Of a stretch of 64,000 nt of DNA, positions 8,950-17,478 are shown piece by piece (position 1 is the first letter of the stretch; each line of letters starts with the position of its first letter). Made by a program: the position numbers and the translations under genes. The stretch spans positions 1-64,000 of the forward strand of contig NZ_BAFT02000091.1 of the NCBI RefSeq assembly GCF_000308475.2, written 5' to 3'. The notes below the pieces were generated by a model. It saw only the letters and a list, made by a program, of their open reading frames with translations. It was not told the DNA's origin and searched no databases. The stretch comes from Nocardia brasiliensis NBRC 14402 (lineage in GTDB: Bacteria; Actinomycetota; Actinomycetes; Mycobacteriales; Mycobacteriaceae).

Positions 8950-8965
8950 TGTGACGTAGATCACA
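8950..8965. promoter_or_regulatory. CRP/GlxR-type binding site
   Basis: TGTGACGTAGATCACA contains both perfect half-sites of the CRP-family consensus TGTGA-N6-TCACA. It is 44 bases upstream of the UvrA-like start (8906, minus strand) and about 125 upstream of the antitoxin gene (9092, plus strand). Actinobacterial Crp/GlxR proteins bind this motif in response to cAMP. Position favours control of the UvrA paralogue. Confidence 0.75.
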
Positions 8966-9091
8966 TCAATTCGGGCCCATCCGGGAGGCCGTTCTGCTCA
9001 CCGCCCCGGCGGTGAAAGATGCTCCCGCGCGCGAACTTCCGCCCCGGCCGGACCCTTCCCGTCCAGAACGATCTCGGGATAAGGTTCCAGA

Positions 9092-9379
9092 ATGGGCCAG
9101 CCTCGCGCGCATCGCACCCGGAAGGTGACCGTCACGTTGCCCGAGGAACTGGTCAGTACCCTCGAACGCTGGCGTGCCGAAGGGCGGATCGAGTCGGTGG
9201 CGGCGTTCGTCGCCGAATCGGTGTTCGCGCGGCTCGGCACGGCCGTGTCGCTGGCCAAGCTCGAAGAGGTGTTCGGCGGCAGACCGCCGCTGGATCTGAT
9301 CAACCGCGCCCGCGCCATTCAAGGATTACCGCCGTTATCCGAGGAGGAGGCAGGCGGGCCACACCTCGGCGCCGCGTGA
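9092..9379 (+). CDS. Ribbon-helix-helix antitoxin-like protein
   Basis: 95 residues. The segment RKVTVTLPEELVSTLERWRAE followed by RIESVAAFVAESVFARL is a classic ribbon-helix-helix DNA-binding fold, one basic strand and two helices. The C-terminal tail (residues 60-95) would wrap the toxin. Its TGA overlaps the GTG of the next gene (GTGA), the usual coupling of antitoxin and toxin. It most likely represses its own promoter and neutralises the downstream PIN-like protein. Confidence 0.78.
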   Translation: MGQPRAHRTRKVTVTLPEELVSTLERWRAEGRIESVAAFVAESVFARLGTAVSLAKLEEVFGGRPPLDLINRARAIQGLPPLSEEEAGGPHLGAA

Positions 9380-9783
9380 AAACCCCCGCCCTGGGCGGTG
9401 TCGTCTTCGATACCGCAGCCGTCGTCAGCTGGGCCAATCAAGCCAACTACGCCCAGGCCGTGGTCTGGGCGACAGTCGGCGCGAACAACACCATCGTCGT
9501 CCCAGCCACCGCACTGGCGGCCGCTCGCGCGCACATCCCGCCGCACCGCCTCGACATCCTCGATGTGCTGCTGGAACTGCCGCACACCATCATCACCGCC
9601 CTGGACCGCGGCGCCTCCGAGCGACTCGGCGCCGCCTTCGCCGGCAACCCCGACGCCGAACTACTGTTGCCCGCCGGGCATGCCGCCGCCGAGGCGGTGG
9701 CCCGCGACTGGCCTTGTCTCACAGCGCGTCCCAAGAAACTCCGCCAACTGGACCCCAGGGTCATCATCGACCTGCTCCCCTAG
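9376..9783 (+). CDS. PIN-domain-like toxin partner, degenerate active site
   Basis: 135 residues beginning at a GTG that overlaps the antitoxin stop. The first PIN aspartate is present (GGVVFDTAAVVSW). The second acidic position, normally Glu in a PALxLAE-type motif, reads VVPATALAAAR, and the late Asp cluster is replaced by HAAAEAVARDWPCLTARPKKL. Intact PIN ribonucleases need three or four acidic residues to hold Mg2+, so this copy may be inactive or an atypical branch. Gene order and overlap still fit a VapBC-like module. The large inverted repeat at 9791-9860 follows at once and probably terminates transcription. Confidence 0.65.
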   Translation: MKTPALGGVVFDTAAVVSWANQANYAQAVVWATVGANNTIVVPATALAAARAHIPPHRLDILDVLLELPHTIITALDRGASERLGAAFAGNPDAELLLPAGHAAAEAVARDWPCLTARPKKLRQLDPRVIIDLLP

Positions 9784-9790
9784 GATTTCG

Positions 9791-9860
9791 CGCACCAGTT
9801 CCGCGTTCCCGCACTCGCTGCGCGACGCCATAGCGGGTGCGGGAACGCGGAACTGGTGCG
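9791..9860. repeat. Long inverted repeat, copy 1 (REP-like/terminator)
   Basis: Two perfect 24-bp arms (9791-9814 and 9837-9860) flank a 22-base loop, and the loop can extend the stem by about five pairs including a G-T wobble. It fills the gap between two convergent genes (stops at 9783 and 9862), so it can terminate transcription both ways. A second copy at 25222-25291 has the same architecture with paired compensatory changes, indicating a dispersed palindromic family and not a chance hairpin. Confidence 0.9.
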
Positions 9861-9861
9861 T

Positions 9862-10746
9862 CTAGCGCAGCAGGTCGATCACCGGGGCGAACTGTTCCAT
9901 GCTGTGCTCGAGCACGGTGATGTAGCTGAAACCGTAGCGGTCGCGGTGGGCCCGGACGCGGTCGGCGATCTCGTCCGGGGTGCCGATCAGCAAGGTGGGC
10001 AACTCTTCCGGGCGATCGGCGACATCTTCGGGGAGGGCGGGGCCGAACAGCTCGAGCACGGCGGCGCGCTCGGCGGGCGGCACCACGCGCTGCACGAGCA
10101 GATTGAATTCCACACTGCCCGAACGCTTCCCGAGCAGTTCACGGACATACTCGACCCGTTCGCCGATCTCGGCCAAGCCGGCCAGATGCAACGGGCCGCC
10201 GTTCTCGGTCGCCGAAGCGCCGGGAAAAGCGATGATATCGGCGTTTTCGGCGGCCAGGCGCAGCAGCCGGTCACCCCAGCCGGCGATCAGCAGCGGCGGG
10301 CCCGCCGGTTGAGCTGGGCGCGGCTGGTATTCGGGATCGGAGAACAGGGTCCGTAACGTGTTGACCGTCCGCTCCAGGTGCGCCACCCGCTTGCGGCCGG
10401 ACTCGAAAGGTATTCCCGCGGACTCGAATTCGGATCGCACGTAGCCCGCGCCGAGCCCGATCTCCACCCGCCCGTCGGTGAGCTGATCCGCGCCCGCGAT
10501 ATCGCGGGCCAGCAATACCGGATTGTAGAACGAGGTGTTCAACACGAACGTGTTCACCCGCACCCGTTCGGTCGACTCGGCGGCCAGCACCATCGACGGA
10601 AACGGCGCCGGGCAGCCCAGATGATCGGCCACCCCGATCACGTCGAACCCCAGTTCCTCGGCCCTGCGGCACTTCTCGATCCACAGGGTCCGCGAATCCG
10701 GAGCCACCATGTTCACACCGAATCGAAAAGCCCGCTGCGCCGTCAC
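9862..10746 (-). CDS. LLM-class F420-dependent oxidoreductase
   Basis: 294-residue luciferase-like (TIM-barrel) protein. Visible landmarks are FRFGVNMVAPDSRTLW, GVADHLGCPAPFPSMVLAA, ERVRVNTFVLNTSFYNPVLL, and GRVEIGLGAGYVRSEFE, typical of actinobacterial F420-binding members that hydride-transfer to diverse carbonyls or enoyl substrates. The C-terminus has LPTLLIGTPDEIADRVRAHR. The substrate is unknown. The GTG at 10746 was chosen because AGGGG precedes it and homologues start with a short tail before FRFG; an in-frame GTG/ATG region upstream to 10797 is possible. Its stop abuts the large inverted repeat. Confidence 0.8.
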   Translation of the reverse strand: MTAQRAFRFGVNMVAPDSRTLWIEKCRRAEELGFDVIGVADHLGCPAPFPSMVLAAESTERVRVNTFVLNTSFYNPVLLARDIAGADQLTDGRVEIGLGAGYVRSEFESAGIPFESGRKRVAHLERTVNTLRTLFSDPEYQPRPAQPAGPPLLIAGWGDRLLRLAAENADIIAFPGASATENGGPLHLAGLAEIGERVEYVRELLGKRSGSVEFNLLVQRVVPPAERAAVLELFGPALPEDVADRPEELPTLLIGTPDEIADRVRAHRDRYGFSYITVLEHSMEQFAPVIDLLR

Positions 10747-10906
10747 GATCCCCTGTCTACCAGCCCCCCGATTCCCGTTTCCCACAGGCACTGCCATCGC
10801 CTTGCTCCCCAGTCTCAGTCGATGACAGAGCGCACCCGTCCGTGATCAACTTCCGAATGCGCCGGATGTTCTGACAAACGACGATGGCTGACGAAGGGAA
10901 CAAACC

Positions 10907-11998
10907 ATGGCGGGTGTGGCGCCGGTTCAGGTCGACCACCATCAGTTCAGTGTGGGGGCGGTCGACGCCGACACACTCGACACCCGGGACGAGGGCACCC
11001 TGTTGTGTCCGGGCCCAGGATTCGTGACCGTGCTGACCGGAATCGCCTATGGGCCGGTGAGGGTCACGGTGGTGACGACCGACGCCGCACCCGAGGACAG
11101 CGACCTCGCCGAATGGGAGGCCGTCGAGGAGGCCGGGCTCGAATCCACCGGAGAACTGCGGGTACTGCGGTTGGACGGCGAGGTGGTGCCCGGCTTCGAG
11201 CCGATACCGCCGGGGCGGTATCGGATTCGCGCCTATGCCCGGGGCCGCGACGACAATTGGGATCTGGAGGTGGCCGAACCGTCCGAGACCTATCGGCTCG
11301 TGCTGTGGCCGACTACCGAGGCAGACAACGGAATTCGGCAACTGCACAAGACCGATACCGCGTATTCGGCACCGGCGAAAACGCTGCCGATACCCGATTA
11401 CGACCGGTCCTACATCCGCGACGCCGACGGGCTCGTGCAGCGGGTCCCGCACGATCACCCGGATGTCAAGGCTTTTCACGAGCGGGTGGCGACGTGGGGT
11501 GGGCGACCACCCGCACATGTGCTCACGGCAGGTTTCGGCAATTACGACGCACAGGTCCTCTCCGGTCTGGACCGAGATCTGGTCGACGGCATCGTGGCGC
11601 TGTCCCCCGCACGACAGCGGGAGCTGGCCCGCTGGTGCGTGCATCGCGCATTCGAACGCGCGGGACTGACGGAGTTCGCCGATTTCCGGGCCGGTCTCGC
11701 CGCGCTGGACGCCGGGGACCACGCGGCGGCACCGCCGGATTTCGGCAACGGCTCCCGAATAGTGACGCGGATCGACACCGATCCCGAGATCCCGGTCACG
11801 ATCGTGTCCGGTCTCCCCGGCAACACCGAGCAGATCCAGCAGCACAAAGCTGTTTGGGCGTATTCCGCCGCGACCGATATCGACGACCCGCTCAGAGCCG
11901 CCTGCTGTGCGGTGCGGGCCGCCGCGACGACCTACGGCATGGATTATCCCGAACTGTTCGACGCGCTGCGCGCCGAATTCCACCTCCCCACACCGTGA
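10907..11998 (+). CDS. Hypothetical protein, two-part, unknown function
   Basis: 363 residues without a recognised family. The first half (to about 150) looks beta-rich, with VEAVEEAGLESTGELRVLRL and PPGRYRIRAYARGRDDN; the second half (190-363) is helix-rich (GIVALSPARQRELARWCVHR, then a C-terminal ACCAVRAAATTYGMDYPELF). No signal peptide or membrane segment is visible, so it is probably cytosolic. GAAGGGAAC precedes the ATG at 10907. It stands alone between an oxidoreductase and an NTF2-like gene. The first half is reminiscent of proteins of immunity or toxin-associated loci, but no toxin neighbour is present, so no role is proposed. Confidence 0.6.
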   Translation: MAGVAPVQVDHHQFSVGAVDADTLDTRDEGTLLCPGPGFVTVLTGIAYGPVRVTVVTTDAAPEDSDLAEWEAVEEAGLESTGELRVLRLDGEVVPGFEPIPPGRYRIRAYARGRDDNWDLEVAEPSETYRLVLWPTTEADNGIRQLHKTDTAYSAPAKTLPIPDYDRSYIRDADGLVQRVPHDHPDVKAFHERVATWGGRPPAHVLTAGFGNYDAQVLSGLDRDLVDGIVALSPARQRELARWCVHRAFERAGLTEFADFRAGLAALDAGDHAAAPPDFGNGSRIVTRIDTDPEIPVTIVSGLPGNTEQIQQHKAVWAYSAATDIDDPLRAACCAVRAAATTYGMDYPELFDALRAEFHLPTP

Positions 11999-12103
11999 CG
12001 AGCGCCGTCCCGGCACGGATGCCGCTTCTGTCCTAGAGTGGATGCCGAAGGTTTGCCGCCCTACCGCTCATGTGCTGTCACCTGATCCGAGAGGGGTAAC
12101 CGG

Positions 12104-12412
12104 ATGACTCAGCTAGATCCCGTGGTGCAGGAATTCGTGGACGCGCTCAACGCCAACGACCAGGATCGGTTCTTCGCCGCGCTCACCGAGGACGCGACCA
12201 TGTCCGACGACGGCGTGGAACGCAATATCGGCCAGTGGACCGACTCGGAGGTCTTCGGCAGCAACGCGCGGATGCAGGTCGAGTCGGTCGACGACGGCGG
12301 CACCGAACTGGTTGCCGATTACACCAATTCGCGCTGGGGTTCGATGCGCACCAGCTGGCGGTTCACCGTGCGCGACGGCAAGGTCAGCCGGTTCGAGACG
12401 GGCCAGGCCTGA
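12104..12412 (+). CDS. NTF2-like small protein
   Basis: 102 residues with the NTF2/SnoaL-like start DPVVQEFVDALNANDQDRFFAALTEDATMSDDG and terminal strands SMRTSWRFTVRDGKVSRFETGQ. The compact fold forms a pocket used as an enzyme or binding module; no catalytic residues can be assigned. A strong GAGAGGGG ribosome-binding site lies 7-8 bases before the ATG at 12104. The phosphodiesterase gene starts 45 bases downstream on the same strand. Confidence 0.72.
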   Translation: MTQLDPVVQEFVDALNANDQDRFFAALTEDATMSDDGVERNIGQWTDSEVFGSNARMQVESVDDGGTELVADYTNSRWGSMRTSWRFTVRDGKVSRFETGQA

Positions 12413-12457
12413 CCCCGCCCTTGCCCGCACCGCACCGGCCTTGACATCCTGACGATC

Positions 12458-13600
12458 GTGTTCGCTGCGCCCCGTTACGGTACGGGCTCCCTCGCCGACC
12501 TGTTCCCTTCGCTGCTCGCCGGTTTCGGCGTGCCGGACGAGCGGGACCGGCTCGGCCTCGATATCGCCGCCGACCGGGTGTGCGTCCTGTTGATCGACGG
12601 GCTCGGCGCCGCCGCGCTGGCCGCGAATCCCGGTGTGGCGCCGTTCTTGTCGGGCCTGCCGTCGGTGGCGCTCACCACCGGGTTCCCGAGCACCACGGCG
12701 ACCAGCCTGAGTTCGCTCGGCGTCGGTGTGCCGCCCGGCGAGCACGGCATCGTCGGCTATCTGATGCGGGTGCCCGAGCAGGATCGGCTGGTGAACTCGC
12801 TGCGCTGGCGGCTGCACGGCGAGGGGGCGCGCGTCGATCTGCTGAACCAGCTGGTGCCGGAGGATTTCCAGCCCACCGCAACGGTTTTCGAACGCGCGGC
12901 CGCGCAGGGCATCGTGGTCACGCAGGTGGCCCCGAACTACCAGAACGGTTCGGGTCTCACCCGAGCCGTGTTGCGCGGGTGCGCGTTTCGTCCCGCGTTC
13001 TCGGTCGGCGACCTGGTGGACGGGGTCGGCATCGGCCTGCGCGCCGGCGATCGCACGCTGGTCTACGCCTACTACGGCGATCTGGACACCACCGGGCACG
13101 TGCGCGGTCCGTCCTCGGACGCGTGGCTGCTGGAGCTGGCCCATGTCGACCGGATCGCCGCGGATATCGCCGAGCGGCTGCCGCGCGACGCCGCGCTGTG
13201 CGTCACCGCCGATCACGGCATGGTCGAACTCGGTGAGCGCATCGACTTCGACGAGCACGACGGGCTGCGCGCGGGCGTGCGGCAATTGGGCGGGGAACCG
13301 CGCGCCCGGCACGTGTACACCGAAACGGGCGCGGCCGTGGACGTCGCGGCGGCCTGGACGGAGATCCTCGGCCCGGACTACGCGGTGCTGTCCCGCACCG
13401 AGGTGATCGAGCGCGGGTGGTTCGGCCCGATCGTGTCCCCGCGGGTCGCCGAGCGGATCGGCGAGGTGGTCGTGGCGCCGCGCGGCACCGGCGGCATCAT
13501 CCGCAGCGGCGCCGAACCGCTGCAGTCGATGATGGTCGGCCACCACGGCTCGCTCACCCCCGCCGAACTCGATATCCCGTTGCGCATCTTTCGCGCCTGA
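12458..13600 (+). CDS. Alkaline-phosphatase-superfamily phosphodiesterase/nucleotide pyrophosphatase
   Basis: 380 residues of the type I phosphodiesterase/nucleotide pyrophosphatase family. Metal ligands and nucleophile are readable: Asp in VCVLLIDGLGAAA, the nucleophilic Thr in GFPSTTATSLSSLG, Asp and His in YYGDLDTTGHVRG, Asp-His in VTADHGMVELG, and the late His in MVGHHGSLTP. No signal peptide is evident, so it is likely cytosolic. Homologues are common near mycobacterial nucleotide or envelope genes; the natural substrate is unknown. GTG start at 12458. Confidence 0.85.
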   Translation: MFAAPRYGTGSLADLFPSLLAGFGVPDERDRLGLDIAADRVCVLLIDGLGAAALAANPGVAPFLSGLPSVALTTGFPSTTATSLSSLGVGVPPGEHGIVGYLMRVPEQDRLVNSLRWRLHGEGARVDLLNQLVPEDFQPTATVFERAAAQGIVVTQVAPNYQNGSGLTRAVLRGCAFRPAFSVGDLVDGVGIGLRAGDRTLVYAYYGDLDTTGHVRGPSSDAWLLELAHVDRIAADIAERLPRDAALCVTADHGMVELGERIDFDEHDGLRAGVRQLGGEPRARHVYTETGAAVDVAAAWTEILGPDYAVLSRTEVIERGWFGPIVSPRVAERIGEVVVAPRGTGGIIRSGAEPLQSMMVGHHGSLTPAELDIPLRIFRA

Positions 13601-13744
13601 TCGGGTACAGCCGGGACGGGGAGCCGGTACCGCCACCGGTTCCCTGACTCGCCCGCGCGCCCGGCATGCGGCGCGCGGCGTGGGCTCTAGGGTGGTGACG
13701 ATCGCCGCGGACGGCCGCGGCGACGAAGTATTCAGGAGGAGCAC

Positions 13745-14068
13745 ATGAACGGCACGCTGTCCCGGACCGGGCAGGCCGGCCTCGCGATCGCGGCGGTCGC
13801 ACTGATGCTCGCCGGCTGCAGTGACGTGGAACGCGCCGTCAACAAGGGCGGCGACACCAAGTGCAGCGACTACGTCCAGCAGGACCAGGACAAGAAGCGC
13901 GTCACGATCACCAAGTTCGTCAAGCAGCAGACCAACGACGATCACGAGCCCGCGGGCACCGTGGTGGACGCCACGATGGTCTCGGTCGACCTGCTGTGCG
14001 GTGGTCAGCGCAACGCCGACACGCCGATCAAGAACGCCGACGTGGCGGGCATCTTCCTCAACAAGTGA
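13745..14068 (+). CDS. Small secreted lipoprotein
   Basis: 107 residues with a lipoprotein signal peptide: GLAIAAVALMLAGC places the lipidated Cys at about residue 26. The mature part (CSDVERAVNKGGDTKCSDYV onward) has two further cysteines (CSDY and DLLCGG) that could form a disulfide, and a charged central segment. It should be anchored to the outer face of the cytoplasmic membrane. No family beyond lipoprotein is recognised with certainty. CAGGAGGAG precedes the ATG. Upstream, an 8-bp inverted repeat (13703-13710 with 13715-13722) lies in the probable leader. Confidence 0.75.
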   Translation: MNGTLSRTGQAGLAIAAVALMLAGCSDVERAVNKGGDTKCSDYVQQDQDKKRVTITKFVKQQTNDDHEPAGTVVDATMVSVDLLCGGQRNADTPIKNADVAGIFLNK

Positions 14069-14069
14069 G

Positions 14070-14492
14070 CTAGCGCGGCGGGTTGGCGGCCAACCAGTCG
14101 GCCGCCCGCCTGCCGGAGGCCCGCGCGAGCCACGCGTCCTGGATCGCCTCGGCCAGTTCCCGGTGCGTGAGTTCGCCGATCCGGCTGCCGCGCACCAGCA
14201 CCGAGGGGTGACCGTTGAAGTGAGCGGTGGTGAAGAACGGTAATCGCGGGTCCTGCACCAGGGCGTGTTTCTCCGATTCCGAGGACACCCAGAAGACGAT
14301 GACATCGGTGTAGCGTTCGCCGCTGTCGGGGTCGAAGGCGTCGGGGCGCGGTGTCCGGAAGAACACGAACGATTTCCCGCCCACCTGATAGATCGGGTTG
14401 CCCCGCGGGCCATCGAGGCGTGTCACATACGGCATGCCGGAAGCCAGTTCGTGCACGTCGGCCAGCTGGGCCCGCCGTGAAACGGTCGCCAT
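14070..14492 (-). CDS. MmcQ/YjbR family protein
   Basis: 140 residues of the MmcQ/YjbR fold: the conserved VHELASGMPYVTRLDGPRG beginning, YQVGGKSFVFFRT strand, and LPFFTTAHFNGHPSVLVR followed by ELTHRELAEAIQDAWLAR. The family has a DNA-binding-like (CyaY-like) alpha-beta fold and no established biochemical role. ATG at 14492 gives the usual MATVSRRAQLADVHELA start; longer frames upstream have no support. It converges with the lipoprotein gene with one base between the stops. Confidence 0.78.
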   Translation of the reverse strand: MATVSRRAQLADVHELASGMPYVTRLDGPRGNPIYQVGGKSFVFFRTPRPDAFDPDSGERYTDVIVFWVSSESEKHALVQDPRLPFFTTAHFNGHPSVLVRGSRIGELTHRELAEAIQDAWLARASGRRAADWLAANPPR

Positions 14493-14625
14493 CCTCCGAG
14501 GGTAGTCCGCCACGCCGGGTGCGACACGGAGATACGCCGCAAGGACCGTTCGGTATGTCGGCAAACCCTCCCACCGCCGTCTTGCATACGCCAGAATGAG
14601 AGAGCGAATGTGAGCTCACACGACG

Positions 14626-15861
14626 ATGGGGTTCTTCGAGGTGGCACAGTTCCGCACCCTGACCCAGCGGCGGGCCGAACTGGAAAAGGAATGGGAGCGC
14701 TGGGCTACGGCTCCGAATACCGCCACGCCACCGCCGTCGCGGCCCACCCTGCTCCGCACCGACGTGGCCCAATCCTGGCAGCGTTCGCTGCACACGGTGG
14801 ATCCGAGTCGCACGGTCGCCCCCGGTCTGGACGACGTCGCCGACCTCTGGTCGGAATCCCCGCTGCGCACGCCGATCACCGAGCTGTCCGGTGAACTGCG
14901 CGGAATCGCCGAGGACGCAGGCTATCTCGCCGTGGTCACCGACGAGGCGGGCACGATCCTGTGGTCGGCGGGCGACCGTTCGCTGCGCAAGCAGGCCGAG
15001 CAGGTGAACTTCGCGCCCGGTGGCTGCTGGAACGAAAGCAACATGGGCACCAACGGTTTATCGCTGGCCCTGCACGACGACCGCCCCTGTTCGGTGTTCT
15101 CCGCCGAGCATCTGATCGCCGCGCTGCACGGCTGGGTGTGCTACTCGGCGCCGATCCACGCGCCCGACGGCAGACAGCTCGGCGTGCTCGACCTGTCCAG
15201 TTCCTGGGATCGCTCGCACCCGCTGGTGCTGACCTCGGTGCGGGCATTGGTCACCGCGGTGGAAACGATGCTGCGTGCCGCCGAGCCCACGCCGACGCCG
15301 GGCGTCCGGCTCGAATGTCTGGGCACCGCACGGCTGATGCGCGATGGCCGGCCGGTCCCGCTGCCACCGCGTCAGCTGGAGATCCTGGCTCTGCTCGCAC
15401 TCGAACCCGACGGGTTCACACCCGAGCGACTGCACGCCGCCGTGTACGGCGATCGCACGGTCTCCGCCAGCACGCTCAAGGCCGATGTGTCGCATCTGCG
15501 CCGCGCCACCGGCGGCGAGATCACCAACCGCCGCTACCTGTTGACCGGGCCGGTGGCCTGCGATGCGGTCGACTTGCTGGCCGCCGTGGCGGCGGGCGAC
15601 ACCACCTCGGCGGTCTGGCTCTATCGCGGCCCACTGTTGCCCGGTTCGGACACGCCCGGCGTGGTGCAGTGGCGCTCGTATCTCGATGTCGGTGTGCGCA
15701 ATGCGGTCTTGGCCAGCGATCGCGCCGAACACGCCGTCACCTTCGGCGAACGCGCGCCCGGCGATATCGCGGTGCACGAGCACGCGCTGCGGCTGCTGCC
15801 CCTCGACGACGTGCGTCGCGCCGTGGTCGCCGCCCGGTTGCACACGGCCCTGCGCTCCTGA
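14626..15861 (+). CDS. GAF-domain transcriptional regulator of the exaC locus
   Basis: 411 residues. The N-terminal half resembles AcoR-type sensors: VAQSWQRSLHTVDPSR, a GAF domain (about 95-215) with NFAPGGCWNESNMGTNG, and VCYSAPIHAPDGRQLGVLDL. The sigma-54 AAA domain is absent; a winged-helix output follows (LPPRQLEILALLALEPDGFT; STLKADVSHLRRATGG), as in actinobacteria. The aldehyde dehydrogenase gene starts 99 bases downstream, with a palindrome between them, so it probably activates exaC in response to an alcohol or aldehyde. ATG at 14626. Confidence 0.82.
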   Translation: MGFFEVAQFRTLTQRRAELEKEWERWATAPNTATPPPSRPTLLRTDVAQSWQRSLHTVDPSRTVAPGLDDVADLWSESPLRTPITELSGELRGIAEDAGYLAVVTDEAGTILWSAGDRSLRKQAEQVNFAPGGCWNESNMGTNGLSLALHDDRPCSVFSAEHLIAALHGWVCYSAPIHAPDGRQLGVLDLSSSWDRSHPLVLTSVRALVTAVETMLRAAEPTPTPGVRLECLGTARLMRDGRPVPLPPRQLEILALLALEPDGFTPERLHAAVYGDRTVSASTLKADVSHLRRATGGEITNRRYLLTGPVACDAVDLLAAVAAGDTTSAVWLYRGPLLPGSDTPGVVQWRSYLDVGVRNAVLASDRAEHAVTFGERAPGDIAVHEHALRLLPLDDVRRAVVAARLHTALRS

Positions 15862-15914
15862 ATGCACGTGCAGTTGCACGCGCGTCGGTCACACCAACCT
15901 CGCACCAACCTTGG

Positions 15915-15931
15915 CGGGTCATAGTGACCCG
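15915..15931. promoter_or_regulatory. Palindromic operator upstream of exaC
   Basis: CGGGTCATAGTGACCCG is a perfect 7-bp inverted repeat with a 3-base spacer, 30 bases upstream of the exaC ATG. A direct repeat of CACCAACC (15892-15899 and 15903-15910, an 11-base step) lies just before it. These are plausible contact sites for the GAF regulator; assignment rests on position. Confidence 0.6.
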
Positions 15932-15960
15932 ACCACAGTGATTCTGCGAGGAGCGAGTGC

Positions 15961-17478
15961 ATGATCTACGCGAGACCGGGGTCCGACACCAGCATCGTCA
16001 GTTTCGCCGGCCGTTACGACAACTTCATCGCCGGTGACTGGGCGCCGCCCATGACGGGACGGTATTTCGACAATCCCTCCCCCGTGGACGGCGAAAACTT
16101 CTGCGCCGTGGCACGATCCAGTGCCGCCGATATCGATATGGCCCTGGAGGCCGCCCATGCCGCCGCCGAGCGCTGGGCCCTCACCTCGGCGACCGAGCGC
16201 GCGAACATCCTGTTACGGATCGCGGAGCGTATCGAGGCACACCGCGAGCGGCTCGCGGTAGCCGAGACCTGGGACAACGGCAAGCCGATCCGCGAATCCC
16301 TGGCCGCCGACCTGCCTTTGGCGGTCGATCACTTCCGCTACTTCGCGGGCGCGATCCGGGCGCAGGAGGGCAGCATCGCCGAGATCGACGGCGACACAGT
16401 CGCTTACCACTTCCACGAACCGGTCGGTGTGGTGGGGCAGATCATTCCGTGGAATTTCCCGATCCTGATGGCCGCGTGGAAGATCGCGCCCGCCCTCGCC
16501 GCGGGCAACTGCATCGTGCTCAAACCCGCGGAACAGACCCCGGTTTCGATCCTGCTCGTGGTCGAGCTGATCGCCGATCTGCTGCCGCCCGGAGTCCTCA
16601 ACGTGGTCAACGGTTTCGGTGTGGAGGCGGGAAAACCCTTGGCCGCCAGTCCGCGGGTGGCGAAACTGGCGTTCACCGGCGAGACCACCACCGGGCGGCT
16701 GGTCTTGCAGTACGCCAGCGAGAACATCGTGCCGGTGACGCTCGAGCTGGGCGGCAAGAGCCCCAACATCTTTCTGCCCGACGTGCTCGCCGCCGACGAC
16801 GAATACCTGGACAAGGCGATCGAGGGCTTCACGATGTTCGCGTTCAATCAGGGCGAGGTGTGCACCTGCCCGTCGCGCGCGCTGATCCACTCCTCGATCT
16901 ACGACGAGTTCCTGGCCCGCTGCATCGAGCGCACCAACGCCATCGCGGGCGGCGACCCGCTCGACGAGCACACCATGATCGGCGCACAGGCGGGCCCCGA
17001 GCAGTACGAAAAGATCCTGTCCTACATCGACATCGGACGACAGGAGGGCGCTCGGGTGCTGGCCGGCGGGGAGGCCCGCAAGGTGGACGGGCTACCCGGT
17101 GGGTACTACATGCAACCCACGATCTTGGCAGGCAGCAACACCATGCGCGTGTTCCAGGAGGAGATCTTCGGGCCGGTGGTCGCGGTGACCCGGTTCGACA
17201 CCGTCGAGGAAGCGGTGCGCATCGCCAACGACACGCTCTACGGTCTCGGGGCGGGTGTCTGGACCCGGGACGGCAGCACCGCGTTCCGGATGGGCCGCGC
17301 GATCAAGGCGGGCCGGGTCTGGACCAACTGCTATCACGCCTACCCCGCGCACGCCGCGTTCGGCGGCTACAAGAAGTCCGGGATCGGCCGGGAGAACCAC
17401 AAGATGGTGCTGAATCACTACCAGCAGACCAAGAATCTACTGGTCAGCTATGCGCCCAACAAACAGGGGTTCTTCTGA
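15961..17478 (+). CDS. exaC: Acetaldehyde/aldehyde dehydrogenase (ExaC type)
   Basis: 505-residue NAD-dependent aldehyde dehydrogenase of the ExaC/AcoD group, oxidising acetaldehyde or related short aldehydes to acids. Catalytic Glu is in LELGGKSPNIFLPD and the nucleophilic Cys in FNQGEVCTCPSRALI, with the doublet CTC typical of this group. The NAD-contact VGQIIPWNFPILMAAWKIAP and EEIFGPVVAVTRF motifs are intact. The GAGGAG before the ATG at 15961 supports the start. It lies between the GAF regulator and a DUF779 gene, the conserved arrangement of ethanol/aldehyde loci. Confidence 0.92.
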   Translation: MIYARPGSDTSIVSFAGRYDNFIAGDWAPPMTGRYFDNPSPVDGENFCAVARSSAADIDMALEAAHAAAERWALTSATERANILLRIAERIEAHRERLAVAETWDNGKPIRESLAADLPLAVDHFRYFAGAIRAQEGSIAEIDGDTVAYHFHEPVGVVGQIIPWNFPILMAAWKIAPALAAGNCIVLKPAEQTPVSILLVVELIADLLPPGVLNVVNGFGVEAGKPLAASPRVAKLAFTGETTTGRLVLQYASENIVPVTLELGGKSPNIFLPDVLAADDEYLDKAIEGFTMFAFNQGEVCTCPSRALIHSSIYDEFLARCIERTNAIAGGDPLDEHTMIGAQAGPEQYEKILSYIDIGRQEGARVLAGGEARKVDGLPGGYYMQPTILAGSNTMRVFQEEIFGPVVAVTRFDTVEEAVRIANDTLYGLGAGVWTRDGSTAFRMGRAIKAGRVWTNCYHAYPAHAAFGGYKKSGIGRENHKMVLNHYQQTKNLLVSYAPNKQGFF

